Shown here: piece by piece, positions 1 to 8,802 of the stretch
How positions within the stretch are numbered: position 1 is the stretch's first letter
Layout of the letters: every line of letters starts with the position of its first letter
DNA from: Bacteroidota bacterium
GTDB lineage: Bacteria; Bacteroidota; Bacteroidia; NS11-12g; UBA955
Assembly (NCBI GenBank): GCA_947496065.1
Contig: CANMBF010000018.1
Span: 1 to 52,641, forward strand
Length of the DNA: 52,641 bases
Direction: 5' to 3'
The notes under the pieces: model-generated
The model's database searches: none
What the model was told of the DNA's origin: nothing
The model's input: only the letters and a program-made list of their open reading frames with translations
Made by a program: the position numbers and the translations under genes

Positions 1-1395
1 GAAGTATTTTGTTTTTAAGTCGATTAGCTTTTCTAAAACTTCTAAAGCTTTATTTTCTCTGGTATTAATAACGAATAGTGAACTCTCTCCATTTTCAAAT
101 CTTTTTTCTTCGGCTTTTACCAAAGCCAAACAATTGCTGTAGTTACTACTTTGTAAGGCAATCTGATTTTTTAAAGTGTTCAATTCATTGTAGTAAGTTT
201 TTGCCTTTAAGCTAATCATCCATTGCTTTTGGCTCAAGTCTAACTCAGTAGCCTCGATTTTTAACTTAGCCTTTTTATAATCGCCTCGCCCTTGTGATAA
301 ACGCAAAGGTATTTCAACCTTCAAGCCATATTGGTAGTTGTTTTCGAATAAAGGGCCGTTCGCAGCGGCTTGAGACATGTTATAACCTTTTCCTAATTGG
401 TTGTAATTAAAATCTACCTTGGGTAACAGATCTTGGAATTTTAATTGTTTATCGATGTCTAATAAGTCGAGTTTAAAGTCATACATCTGAAGGTACGGAT
501 GGGTGGTCAATGCAATCTCTAACAAGCTATTTAACTCTAAATTAAATTGCTTGATTTTAACTTCGTTTTCCCAACCTTTTTCTGGCACTATAGCCATTGG
601 TAATTCATAGGGTTCATTGTTGCTTTTCCATAAGAAAGCGGAAAGATTTAAACCTGCATTTTGAAAGGACAGCCATTGTTGGTTTTGTTGGTATTGAAAG
701 CCTTGTAATTGCGTAAGTGCCTCGATGGTATCGATGGCTGGTCGCTCACCATGGCGGAAGGCATTGCGCACAAAATTAAAACGCTGAGTGCTAATGATAA
801 CATTGTTTTTTACTACTTCGTAATTTTGGAAAGCATTTACCCAGTTCCAATAAGCTTCAAGGGCGTTGATGCACAAATCATTGATCACCGCTTTTTGTTC
901 AACAAGTGCCATACCAGATAAAAGTTTTGATTGTTGCAATGCAGCCCTTCTTTTATCGATCACTAAATTTTTTACTAGAGGGATGCTAATGCCTACATAA
1001 TTGGTTTGTCCAGTGGTATGGCTTGGATCGAGGCGGTCGCCGGAGAGGTCTTCCAATCCTGCAGTCACTTCGATACCATACCATGTAGGTATTTTTATTT
1101 CGGGGGTTATTTGGTTATAATACTGCGTACCATCGAATGTTTTCGCATTTATTTGGTGGCTAAGAATGGGGTCAAAAGCACTTCTTGCCAATAGAATATC
1201 GGCATTTGCTTTCTCAATGTTAATTTGTGTTTGACGAACAATTGGATGAAATTTTTTGACCAAATAAAGGACTTGTTCTGCATTCAAAGTGCCAATGGAG
1301 TCCTGCGCTTTTAAGGTGCTTTGGAATAATAAGAGAACAAAAATGAATAGCAATAACACTTTTTTGATCGTTGGAAAAAGATTTTTTAACAGCAT
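1..1395 (-). CDS. TolC-family outer membrane efflux protein (3' end cut by window)
   Basis: Outer-membrane channel that would complete a tripartite exporter with the HlyD and ABC proteins encoded just upstream. Reading the minus strand from an ATG at 1395 gives an open frame of 465 codons to the window edge. The product starts with a signal peptide of about 28 residues (hydrophobic LLLFIFVLLLF, then KAQD). The rest has the long amphipathic heptad-like helices and conserved Asn/Gln/Leu-rich segments of outer membrane efflux proteins. The family is usually about 450-490 residues, so only a short C-terminus should be missing. The start codon lies one base after the stop of the HlyD gene, so the three genes are almost certainly one operon. 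Substrate unknown. Confidence 0.85.
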   Translation of the reverse strand, partial: MLLKNLFPTIKKVLLLFIFVLLLFQSTLKAQDSIGTLNAEQVLYLVKKFHPIVRQTQINIEKANADILLARSAFDPILSHQINAKTFDGTQYYNQITPEIKIPTWYGIEVTAGLEDLSGDRLDPSHTTGQTNYVGISIPLVKNLVIDKRRAALQQSKLLSGMALVEQKAVINDLCINALEAYWNWVNAFQNYEVVKNNVIISTQRFNFVRNAFRHGERPAIDTIEALTQLQGFQYQQNQQWLSFQNAGLNLSAFLWKSNNEPYELPMAIVPEKGWENEVKIKQFNLELNSLLEIALTTHPYLQMYDFKLDLLDIDKQLKFQDLLPKVDFNYNQLGKGYNMSQAAANGPLFENNYQYGLKVEIPLRLSQGRGDYKKAKLKIEATELDLSQKQWMISLKAKTYYNELNTLKNQIALQSSNYSNCLALVKAEEKRFENGESSLFVINTRENKALEVLEKLIDLKTKYF

Positions 1396-1396
1396 A

Positions 1397-2719
1397 TTAT
1401 TTGATTTTTTCAACAGTGTTTTTAATTTGGTAATAGTCGGGCGGAAAACCATTGATGTTTCGCCATAGTTCGTACCAAATGGGCACATCCTTCAAAAGTG
1501 TAATGCCTTGTGCACCGCTGCCCATTTTTAATTGAATTGGCCATGGCTTGTCGGTTTTATCCTCGGCAACCAATACCCTAAACATGCCATTGGTGCTAAT
1601 GGTATTTTCATAGGCTACTATTTTTCCGCCAAATGTACCATAGCTATTATTTGGCCAACCGCTAAATACAATGGCTGGAAAACCATCGAACATAAAACGC
1701 ACTTTCTGTCCCACACTGATGAGTGGCAAATCCACTGGTCGCACAAACATTTCGACAGCATAGTTGACCTTTTCAGGCACAATGATTACAATGCGTTCGC
1801 CTTCTTTGATAATTTCGCCAAGACCAGCTTTTTTTGCTTGTACAATTTGACCATCCTGAGGCGCTAATAGAATATACATGCCATTGCGGATGGTGTAATT
1901 CATTAATTGATTTTCAAGTTTTGAAACTTCTCCCTGTGAACCAGCCAATGCACTCTGACTTTGAAAACGATCACCCTCAGCCTTACTTATTTTTTCGACA
2001 TACTCTTGCACAACATTGCTTTGTTCTATTTTGATATTGAGGTATTCCTGACGGGTTTGTGCGAGTTTATTTTCTATCACCGCTTTTTTAGCGATGGCAT
2101 TTTGATAAACAGTGTTTCTTTGTTGTAATTGGGTTTGAGACACCAATCCTTCTTCATACATTTTGGATTGTCTTTCGTATTGGTCTTTGGAAAGGTTTAG
2201 ATCGTTTTCAGCAGCGTTTAACTCAGCTTGTTCGCCTATGAGTTTATTGTCTAATTGGCGACGCTTATTGTCCAATAAATCTATCTTAAGTGACTTGGTT
2301 CTTAGCAATGCTGTAATTTGGTCGCCAGCAGCTAAGATTTTACCTTCGTAAAAGTCTAAGGTTTCTTTCTTAGCATCCAATTGCTCATTGGTTCTTTTGA
2401 TAAGGGAAGGATCCAGATAATCTTCTTTGATTTCGCCCAATTGTAAAATGGTGTCACCTTTTTTAACAAAATCACCTTCTTTCACCCACCACTTTGTAAT
2501 TTTACCGGGAATAGGTGAATTAATGTCTTGTGCCCTTTGTTCTTGGTATAGCGAAGTAATGTTTCCTTTGGTTTTAATATTTTGGGTCCATGGCAAAAAC
2601 AAAATAATGATGAGAAAGAAAAGGATGCCAAAGAACCAATATTTAACCTTGCTTTGTTTATCGCTCCTATATACTTCTGTAAAGGACTTTAATTCTATTT
2701 GATAAGGATGGGTTATCAT
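1397..2719 (-). CDS. HlyD-family membrane fusion (periplasmic adaptor) protein
   Basis: Periplasmic adaptor linking the inner-membrane ABC protein to TolC. One N-terminal membrane segment (FFGILFFLIIILFLPW) is followed by a biotinyl-lipoyl half motif (GDFVKKGDTILQLGEI). A long coiled-coil hairpin of about 150 residues comes next, then the second lipoyl half (LLAPQDGQIVQAKKAG) and a beta-barrel domain. The open frame extends to an ATG at 2752, but that start would overlap the ABC gene by 32 bases. I prefer the ATG at 2719 (product beginning MITHPYQIEL, 440 residues), because it lies one base after the ABC stop, the same spacing seen at the next junction. Type I secretion or drug export is possible; substrate unknown. 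Confidence 0.88.
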   Translation of the reverse strand: MITHPYQIELKSFTEVYRSDKQSKVKYWFFGILFFLIIILFLPWTQNIKTKGNITSLYQEQRAQDINSPIPGKITKWWVKEGDFVKKGDTILQLGEIKEDYLDPSLIKRTNEQLDAKKETLDFYEGKILAAGDQITALLRTKSLKIDLLDNKRRQLDNKLIGEQAELNAAENDLNLSKDQYERQSKMYEEGLVSQTQLQQRNTVYQNAIAKKAVIENKLAQTRQEYLNIKIEQSNVVQEYVEKISKAEGDRFQSQSALAGSQGEVSKLENQLMNYTIRNGMYILLAPQDGQIVQAKKAGLGEIIKEGERIVIIVPEKVNYAVEMFVRPVDLPLISVGQKVRFMFDGFPAIVFSGWPNNSYGTFGGKIVAYENTISTNGMFRVLVAEDKTDKPWPIQLKMGSGAQGITLLKDVPIWYELWRNINGFPPDYYQIKNTVEKIK

Positions 2720-2720
2720 T

Positions 2721-4382
2721 TTATTTAATTTTTTTAAATTGGACATTGCCATTGGTTAATTCAATTTGATAGTCAAATAGGCGCAATTGTTCCTCATCGG
2801 AGATGGCAACCAATAGCGTGGTATCCGGCAGATCGTTGAAAAGGTAATTAATCAGTTGATGGTTGATTTCAGGTTCCAATCCTAAGAATGGTTCATCCAT
2901 TAATAACAGCGTAGGTTCATTCACCAACGCGCGGAGTAATAGAATTTTTTTATTGGTTGAGTTGGGCAATTTGGATCCCAATGGATCAATAATTGATTCG
3001 AAGCCTTGTGGTAAGTTGTTAAGGAAATTTTTTAACCCAGCTTGGGCGGCAATTTTCAATATTTTTTCAGGTGTAATATTTTTTCTACCCATGGCTATAT
3101 TTTCAAACAAGGAGCCTTGAAATAGAGCTTGTTGTTGTAAAAATATGCCTGTATGTTGTCTTAGTGACTCAAGTTGGTAATTGCCAATTGGCAAGTTATT
3201 GATGGATAAATTACCAGTAAAATCAGAATAATGACTGCTTAATGTTTTAAGCAAACTAGTTTTTCCAGCGCCTTCGTTGCCTAGCAGTGCCACCTTGCTC
3301 TTGGCTGGAATTAACAAAGAAATATTGTTTAAAACGGGATGGCCTACTACATACTCAAAACTATAATTGACGTATTCAATTTTAATTCCCTCTTCGGTCG
3401 CTAATTGTAAAGTGCCATCGCTTTCGACCTCGCAGTCGGTGATACTTGCCAGTTTTTCTAAACTTGTTACGACATCATAAACATTATCGAGACTACTAAT
3501 TAATTTCTCGATTGCTCCAATTACTGTAAGTATTACAATTTCTGCTGCTATAAACTCGCCAATATTGAGTTGTTGATTGAGCAAAAGATAAGTACCAACA
3601 ATAAGCATGGAAGCAGTAATGGCCACTTTAAAAAACACAAGGGTCTTGTATTGAAAAACTAAGACTTTAAAGTGATTGGTTTTAGCGTTTAAATAATTTG
3701 AAACAGGCTGATCGGTTTTTTTAAGATTAAGATGACTGCCTTGGCTGAATTTAAAAGTTTGTATTACCCTCGCCATTTCTTCGAGCCAAGCAGCTACGGC
3801 ATACTTATAATCACTCTCCTGTAAACTAGTAAGCATTCCGCTTTTGGCAGTTACTTTTAGGATTAACCACAATACTAAAATCAGAATTAAACCGAAGACA
3901 ATAAATAATGGATGGTAAAGGGATAAGAGAAGAAGCCCAAGCACAATTTGAATAGAAGCCGTAGGAAGCTCTAATAATATTTTAGAAAATCCCTTTTGCA
4001 ATATCTGGGTATCGAAAAAGCGGTTAATTTTTTCGGGTAAATAATAAGCATTAGATTTTTTTAAATCGATGCGCGGTATCACTTCGGCAAAAGCAAAAGC
4101 ATACCGTGTAAAAATTTTTTGTTGAATTTTTTCAATGATTTTCATTTGGTTGATTTGGAGAATACCAACCAAAAGCACTGCTAAAACGATAACAAAAATA
4201 AGCACATAAATGGAAGTAACCATGCTAGCACCCATTACAAAACCTACAATGGATTGCACACCGATGGGTACACTTAATTGCAGAAGTCCACCAAGGATGG
4301 CATAGAAATAAATAGCACTTATTTCACTGCGTTCCTCTTTAATAAGTTGCCACAGTTTATGAATAGGCGATGTTTTTAGCAT
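2721..4382 (-). CDS. ABC transporter permease/ATPase with degenerate nucleotide-binding motifs
   Basis: Inner-membrane component of the exporter, 553 residues. An N-terminal membrane domain with about five or six hydrophobic segments (residues 20-300) is fused to a nucleotide-binding domain (about 330-553). Walker A (GNEGAGKTS, about 368-376), the Q-loop region and Walker B (LLLMDEP, about 492-498) are present. The ABC signature expected as LSGGQ reads LPNST (472-476), and the H-loop histidine is replaced by Ser528 (VAISDEE). A homodimer would therefore lack the usual composite ATP sites; ATPase activity may be weak or need a partner. First gene of the ABC-HlyD-TolC operon, divergent from a TetR regulator. 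TAnnTTTG promoter box at 4405-4412. Confidence 0.87.
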   Translation of the reverse strand: MLKTSPIHKLWQLIKEERSEISAIYFYAILGGLLQLSVPIGVQSIVGFVMGASMVTSIYVLIFVIVLAVLLVGILQINQMKIIEKIQQKIFTRYAFAFAEVIPRIDLKKSNAYYLPEKINRFFDTQILQKGFSKILLELPTASIQIVLGLLLLSLYHPLFIVFGLILILVLWLILKVTAKSGMLTSLQESDYKYAVAAWLEEMARVIQTFKFSQGSHLNLKKTDQPVSNYLNAKTNHFKVLVFQYKTLVFFKVAITASMLIVGTYLLLNQQLNIGEFIAAEIVILTVIGAIEKLISSLDNVYDVVTSLEKLASITDCEVESDGTLQLATEEGIKIEYVNYSFEYVVGHPVLNNISLLIPAKSKVALLGNEGAGKTSLLKTLSSHYSDFTGNLSINNLPIGNYQLESLRQHTGIFLQQQALFQGSLFENIAMGRKNITPEKILKIAAQAGLKNFLNNLPQGFESIIDPLGSKLPNSTNKKILLLRALVNEPTLLLMDEPFLGLEPEINHQLINYLFNDLPDTTLLVAISDEEQLRLFDYQIELTNGNVQFKKIK

Positions 4383-4404
4383 TTGAATAGGTTATTAAAT
4401 ATTG

Positions 4405-4412
4405 CAAAGATA
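4405..4412 (-). promoter_or_regulatory. -7 promoter box for ABC-HlyD-TolC operon
   Basis: Minus-strand TATCTTTG matches the Bacteroidota -7 consensus TAnnTTTG, 22 nt before the ABC start. No clear -33 element seen. Confidence 0.6.
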
Positions 4413-4427
4413 GTAAAACTTTAAATA

Positions 4428-4446
4428 ATAATAGTAATACTATTAT
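4428..4446. promoter_or_regulatory. Inverted repeat, candidate TetR operator
   Basis: Perfect 8-bp arms with a 3-base spacer: ATAATAGT-AAT-ACTATTAT. It lies between the divergent tetR-like and ABC genes, 16-34 bp upstream of the ABC -7 box, so it would cover the -33 region. A related half-site (AATAATAGTAAA) lies about 35 bp further toward tetR. AT-rich sequence makes chance palindromes more likely. Confidence 0.5.
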
Positions 4447-4504
4447 AAATAAATGTAATACTTGTATAAATAATAGTAAAGCTATAATATATGGGTTTTT
4501 TGTA

Positions 4505-4512
4505 TACATTTG
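4505..4512 (+). promoter_or_regulatory. -7 promoter box of the TetR-family regulator
   Basis: TACATTTG matches TAnnTTTG, 13 nt before the ATG at 4526, giving a very short leader. Confidence 0.55.
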
Positions 4513-4525
4513 CACCTTTACAATT

Positions 4526-5197
4526 ATGGATTTTCAAGTATCCTTCAAAGTTAATAAAAAGATTTATCTGCGCGACCCAGAAAGTAGCGAGTTAGGTAAA
4601 CAAATCATTAAGAGCGCTATCGACCTTATTTATGAGGTGGGTTTCGAGCACTTTACCTTTAAAAAATTGGCCATCGAAATGAAGACCACAGAGGCGAGTA
4701 TTTACAGATACTTTGAAAATAAACACCGTTTATTGCTCTATATTTTGAATTGGTATTGGTCGTGTTTGGAGTACAATGTCATGTTCGATCTTCAAAATAT
4801 CAAGGATCCAAAAGCCAAATTAAAGCTTATTATTCATTTGTTAACCCATGAATTGCCTGCAAGTGCGGGTCATTTAAATTACAATAGAAAATTTTTAAAT
4901 CATATTGTGATAACAGAAAGCAGTAAATCCTATTTGGTAAAGGAGGTTCAAGAAATCAACAAAGACCAAGTCTTTAAACCATACAAGGACTTGTGCGCAC
5001 AAATAGCCGATATCATTAAGACCTATAATCCTAAGTATAAGTTTTCAAAATCATTGAGCACCACGCTAATTGAAACCGCACACGATCAGCAATACTTTAG
5101 TACCTATTTGCCTAAGTTAACAGACGTGGAAAGTAAAAATAAGGAAAAGTTTACTTCAGAATTTTTGGAGCATTTATTGTTCAAGGCCTTGGACTAA
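4526..5197 (+). CDS. TetR/AcrR-family transcriptional regulator
   Basis: Probable repressor of the divergent exporter operon and of itself. The N-terminal DNA-binding domain (about residues 20-75) has the TetR helix-turn-helix pattern: a helix through IYEVGFEHFTFKKLAIEM, then TTEASIYRYFENKHRLL. The remaining roughly 150 residues form the ligand-binding/dimerisation domain, which shows no family motif I recognise. Total 223 residues, normal for the family. The N-terminus carries about 20 residues before the first helix. The divergent layout and the inverted repeat at 4428-4446 support a local regulatory role; the inducer is unknown. Confidence 0.88.
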   Translation: MDFQVSFKVNKKIYLRDPESSELGKQIIKSAIDLIYEVGFEHFTFKKLAIEMKTTEASIYRYFENKHRLLLYILNWYWSCLEYNVMFDLQNIKDPKAKLKLIIHLLTHELPASAGHLNYNRKFLNHIVITESSKSYLVKEVQEINKDQVFKPYKDLCAQIADIIKTYNPKYKFSKSLSTTLIETAHDQQYFSTYLPKLTDVESKNKEKFTSEFLEHLLFKALD

Positions 5198-5288
5198 GGA
5201 ATAATTCTATCGCCATTAAATTGAATGGCTTATAAATATATTTCAATTTATTTAAACATACCCAAGTGTTGCGTTGTTTCATAAGGGT

Positions 5289-5984
5289 ATGAAAAATGTT
5301 TTAATTGTTGGTGCTTCAAAAGGCATAGGTAAGGCCAGTGCAGAATTATTGGGAACCCAACTGGAATTTAAAGTTTTTGGAACGTATTCAAAAACAAGTA
5401 CCGATTCAACCGAACACATTGACTATCATTTTTTAGATGTGATGGCAGAAACCCTTCAAATTGATTTTTTACCAGAACAATTAGATGCCTTGGTATTTTG
5501 TCCAGGCGCCATTACACTCAAACCATTTGCGCGCATTAAACCAGAAGAATTTATGGCAGATTACCAGCTACAGTTGTTGGGTGCTGTGAAAGTGATTCAA
5601 GCGGTATTGCCAAAACTAAAAGCAAGTGGCAATGCCTCTATTGTCTTATTTTCAACAGTAGCGGTACAAACAGGTTTTAGTTTTCACAGCATGGTAAGTG
5701 CATCGAAAGGGGCCATCGAAGGCTTAACCAAAGCACTTGCTTCAGAATTAGCCCCTGCTATTCGTGTGAATTGCATTGCACCTTCGATTACTAATACACC
5801 ATTGGCAGCGCAATTGTTAAGCACCCCCGAAAAGATAGAAGCAAATAAACTGAGACATCCTTTGAAGAAAATTGGCGAAGCCACTGATATTGCCAACATG
5901 GTTTCCTTTTTAGTATCCGAACAATCGGCTTGGATGACCGGACAGGTATTGCATTTGGATGGTGGTATGTCGACAATCAAATAA
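5289..5984 (+). CDS. Short-chain dehydrogenase/reductase with atypical active site
   Basis: Rossmann-fold SDR of 231 residues. The cofactor motif GASKGIG (residues 8-14) and a catalytic-type Ser122 (FSTVAVQTG) are clear. In the YxxxK motif the lysine is K140 but the tyrosine position is Val136 (VSASK). The usual NNAG reads CPGA. A C-terminal segment RVNCIAPSITNTPLA and the DGG near the end fit classical SDRs. I chose ATG 5289; an upstream TTG at 5274 in the same frame adds only five residues. A DUF2805 gene starts three bases after the stop, so the two are likely co-transcribed. Substrate unknown; the missing tyrosine makes ordinary dehydrogenase chemistry doubtful. Confidence 0.85.
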   Translation: MKNVLIVGASKGIGKASAELLGTQLEFKVFGTYSKTSTDSTEHIDYHFLDVMAETLQIDFLPEQLDALVFCPGAITLKPFARIKPEEFMADYQLQLLGAVKVIQAVLPKLKASGNASIVLFSTVAVQTGFSFHSMVSASKGAIEGLTKALASELAPAIRVNCIAPSITNTPLAAQLLSTPEKIEANKLRHPLKKIGEATDIANMVSFLVSEQSAWMTGQVLHLDGGMSTIK

Positions 5985-5987
5985 GCG

Positions 5988-6257
5988 ATGACAGACCAAG
6001 AAATCGATAGAGTGATTGAAATGGCATGGGAAGACCGCACGCCTTTTGATGCGATTAAGAACCAATTTGCCATGACAGAACCTGCAGTGATTGCCCTCAT
6101 GCGTGCCCAATTGAAGCGCAGTAGTTTTAAATTATGGCGAGCTAGGGTAAGTGGTCGCAAAACCAAACACAGTGCTATGCGGGGCGGGGACGTGAACCGC
6201 TTTAAATGCAATTTGCAAAGGGCGATTAGCAACAATAAAATTAGTAAGGCGAGATAA
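5988..6257 (+). CDS. DUF2805 / TIGR03643 family small protein
   Basis: 89-residue basic protein. The N-terminus (MTDQEIDRVIEMAWEDRTPF) and the segment EPAVIALMRAQLKRSSFKLW match the DUF2805/TIGR03643 family as I know it. The first 50 residues look like a helix-turn-helix-type fold; the C-terminal 40 residues are rich in Arg/Lys (RVSGRKTKH). Family function is not established; nucleic-acid binding is a reasonable guess from the charge. It starts three bases after the SDR stop. Confidence 0.8.
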   Translation: MTDQEIDRVIEMAWEDRTPFDAIKNQFAMTEPAVIALMRAQLKRSSFKLWRARVSGRKTKHSAMRGGDVNRFKCNLQRAISNNKISKAR

Positions 6258-6345
6258 TTTTTTTTATCAAACCTATCAATTAGAATTGAAATGTAAAATA
6301 ATAGTCATTAAAGTTGGGCTTAACTTTTACTTCATTTGCTTTCAA

Positions 6346-6353
6346 TATATTTG
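6346..6353 (+). promoter_or_regulatory. -7 box, leaderless configuration
   Basis: TATATTTG ends 3 nt before the ATG at 6357, so the transcription start is predicted at or beside the start codon. Confidence 0.6.
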
Positions 6354-6356
6354 CGT

Positions 6357-6950
6357 ATGCGCAAATTAAAAAGCGGCTTAGTGTTTCTGTTGTTTATTTT
6401 TAGTTCACTGCTTTTCCAATATTGTAAAAAGGATAAGGGAACCTTCAAAACATTTATTCATAAATTTCTTTTTGCAGAAATTAATACCGCTTCAACTGGT
6501 GGTTATTATAATATTTTTAATGCAAATGATACTTTCAATGTTGAACTAAAGGATACCAATGGATTTGTTATTGTAACTGACGATACGACTGTTAGGATAA
6601 GTCGCACTAGTGAAAATGGAAGCTTATATGCAACAAGTCCGGTTCTTCCACCTACCATTGACCAAGATAGTCTCATGATTTTTACCATTTATGATTTCGA
6701 TGCCAATCATCCAGCAGGATCGAATATCAGTGATTGCTTTTTAGTGTCGCATGTCTTTAGTTCAGCGTTTAATTTTCTGCCATTGGAACAATTCAGTGAG
6801 GTTGGTAAAAACAGTTATTCGCAAGATTTTAAACTACTCCTTATTAAACATCCAAGCTCAAATGAACTAAGGTTGAAACTTTATTTTTACGATAAGGTAT
6901 TCACAGATGGCATCATGGTTCAAAGTCCCACTATTCTATTTAAGCCCTAG
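6357..6950 (+). CDS. Hypothetical exported protein, possible lipoprotein
   Basis: 197-residue protein of unknown function. The N-terminus (MRKLKSGLVFLLFIFSSLLF) is a signal peptide followed by QYCKKDKG. The Cys could be a lipidation site, although QYC is a poor lipobox. The mature part is beta-rich with many Asp/Ser/Thr and no domain I recognise. The open frame runs up to a TTG at 6336, but ATG 6357 begins a proper signal peptide and sits 3 nt after a perfect -7 promoter box, which decides the start. An Omp28-type lipoprotein gene follows after its own promoter. Confidence 0.7.
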   Translation: MRKLKSGLVFLLFIFSSLLFQYCKKDKGTFKTFIHKFLFAEINTASTGGYYNIFNANDTFNVELKDTNGFVIVTDDTTVRISRTSENGSLYATSPVLPPTIDQDSLMIFTIYDFDANHPAGSNISDCFLVSHVFSSAFNFLPLEQFSEVGKNSYSQDFKLLLIKHPSSNELRLKLYFYDKVFTDGIMVQSPTILFKP

Positions 6951-7007
6951 TATTAGTATTCATACCTATACTTTTAATCGTATTTTAAGTATTCAAAGAA
7001 TTTTACT

Positions 7008-7015
7008 TATTTTTG
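7008..7015 (+). promoter_or_regulatory. -7 box, leaderless configuration
   Basis: TATTTTTG ends 4 nt before the ATG at 7020. Confidence 0.6.
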
Positions 7016-7019
7016 TGTT

Positions 7020-7886
7020 ATGAAGAAAATTGTGTTTTTGTCTGCCATCGTTGCCTTGTTATTGTCTGGCTGCGAAGAAACCCCACCACAAATTGATTTC
7101 TCAATTCCTATTATACCCTTAAAGGACTCCACTTATATTGACCCAGTGCCAGCGCCACAACACAAAGCGGTTTTGATAGAAGATATAACTGGTGTTAAAT
7201 GTGTGAATTGCCCTGATGCAGCAATAAGAGCAAAACAAATTCTTACTCAAAAAACGCAAGATAGTGTAATTGTAATGGCATTATACCCTACCATTCCATC
7301 AATTCCTTTTACAGACCCTTGGGCTGGTGCACCCTTATTAAATGCGAATGCAGCTTCTCAAATTGTAGAGGCACTCGGCATACCAGCTGGATTACCTAAC
7401 GGGTATATAGATAGGAATAAATTTGTTGGAAAAACAGATCGTATCATAAATTATTCGGAATGGATTAACTATGTTAACCAAAGGTTGAAATTAAAGACCC
7501 AAGTAAATATTAATTTGAGTAAGGAAATAGTAGGTAGAAATTTAAAAGTAGAATTCAAATTACAATACAATTCAAATACTGCAACAATGACTAATAATCC
7601 GCACAAATATGCGCTTTATATTGTTGAAAGTAATATTGTCAGTACACAATTGGATCAAAGTGGTGTAAATAATAATTACATCCACAACCATGCTTTAAGA
7701 CACGCATATGGACTTGCAGTAGGAAATCCATTAACACAAACAATTGTTCCAGGCAGAACCTATTTAAAGCAATTTGAATATGAAATTCCATCTGAGTATG
7801 TCATTGATAATTGCCATGTGGTTTGTGTGGTGCTCGACAGTGTTACAGATGAAGTTATCAACGTTAGAGAGATAGATTTAAAATAA
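7020..7886 (+). CDS. Omp28-related outer membrane lipoprotein
   Basis: 288-residue lipoprotein. The signal peptide ends in the lipobox LLSGC (Cys19). The mature N-terminus contains the Omp28-family signature KAVLIEDITGVKCVNCPDA, in which CVNC resembles a thioredoxin-like CxxC motif. The central part suggests a thioredoxin-like fold and the C-terminal half is beta-rich. The family is surface-associated in Bacteroidota; a redox role is possible but unproven. xerD begins four bases after the stop, so read-through into xerD is likely. Confidence 0.8.
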   Translation: MKKIVFLSAIVALLLSGCEETPPQIDFSIPIIPLKDSTYIDPVPAPQHKAVLIEDITGVKCVNCPDAAIRAKQILTQKTQDSVIVMALYPTIPSIPFTDPWAGAPLLNANAASQIVEALGIPAGLPNGYIDRNKFVGKTDRIINYSEWINYVNQRLKLKTQVNINLSKEIVGRNLKVEFKLQYNSNTATMTNNPHKYALYIVESNIVSTQLDQSGVNNNYIHNHALRHAYGLAVGNPLTQTIVPGRTYLKQFEYEIPSEYVIDNCHVVCVVLDSVTDEVINVREIDLK

Positions 7887-7890
7887 GGGA

Positions 7891-8802
7891 ATGGATTGGC
7901 AGAGTGCGCGCAAGGGGTTTAAGCAGTATTTGATGCTAGAAAAATCCTTGTCGGTCAATAGCATTGAAGCGTATTTGCACGATGTTTTAAAATTCGAAAA
8001 TTTTTTAATTGCCAACGCAACCCCTGTTGGTCCTTTGGCAGTTGAGTACAGTCATTTACTTCAATTTGTAAATTCACTCACCAAAATTGGTGTTGCTGCT
8101 ACGAGTCAGGCCCGCATGATTAGCGGCTTACGTGCATTTTACAAATTCTTATTGCTGGAAGATGTTTTGAGCAATGATCCCACTCAGAATTTAGAATTGC
8201 CCAAATTGGCGCGCAAATTACCCGAGGTGTTGGGCAAGGATGAAATCGATACAATGTTGGGTCATATAGATCTTACCAAACCCATGGGACACAGAGACAA
8301 GGCTATTATCGAAACCCTTTATGGCTGTGGCTTGCGAGTAAGTGAATTGGTAGGATTAAACATTTCTGAAATTTATTTTCAAGATGAATTTATCAAAGTG
8401 CATGGCAAAGGCAATAAAGAGCGATTGGTGCCCATTGCCCGATCGGTTTTAAAAGTACTTGGACTATACATTAACGAAACGCGGGTCCATTTGAAAGTCA
8501 ATAAGAAGTATACCGACACCACGTTTCTCAACCATTTTGGCAATGGTTTGAGTCGAATTTCTGTGTTTAAATTAATTAAAACTTTGGCTATAAAGGCGGG
8601 CATTCAAAAGAATATTAGTCCGCATACCTTCAGGCATTCGTTTGCCACAAGCCTGGTAGAAGGTGGTGCGGATCTAAGAGCTGTTCAGCAGATGTTAGGG
8701 CACGAGAGCATTATTACCACAGAAATATACACCCATCTTGATCGCAAGTTTTTAAAAGAAACCATTGCCTTGTATCATCCAAGGGCTAAACGCAGAGCAT
8801 AA
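7891..8802 (+). CDS. xerD: Tyrosine recombinase XerD
   Basis: Site-specific recombinase that would act with XerC at dif to resolve chromosome dimers. The N-terminal SAM-like core-binding domain covers about residues 1-105. The catalytic domain follows with all six residues visible: Arg149 (GCGLRVSEL), Lys173 (HGKGNKER), His245 and Arg248 (HTFRHSFA), His271 (LGHES) and Tyr280 (EIYTHLD). The C-terminus LYHPRAKRRA resembles the HHPRA tail of XerD more than XerC, which is why I call XerD. 303 residues, normal length. There is no neighbouring integrase cargo or attachment site, so this is the housekeeping enzyme. Confidence 0.87.
   Translation: MDWQSARKGFKQYLMLEKSLSVNSIEAYLHDVLKFENFLIANATPVGPLAVEYSHLLQFVNSLTKIGVAATSQARMISGLRAFYKFLLLEDVLSNDPTQNLELPKLARKLPEVLGKDEIDTMLGHIDLTKPMGHRDKAIIETLYGCGLRVSELVGLNISEIYFQDEFIKVHGKGNKERLVPIARSVLKVLGLYINETRVHLKVNKKYTDTTFLNHFGNGLSRISVFKLIKTLAIKAGIQKNISPHTFRHSFATSLVEGGADLRAVQQMLGHESIITTEIYTHLDRKFLKETIALYHPRAKRRA

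Noticed and set aside
7891-8802. Integrase of a mobile element
   Set aside because: Normal XerD length and motifs, no attachment-site repeats, and surrounded by housekeeping genes.
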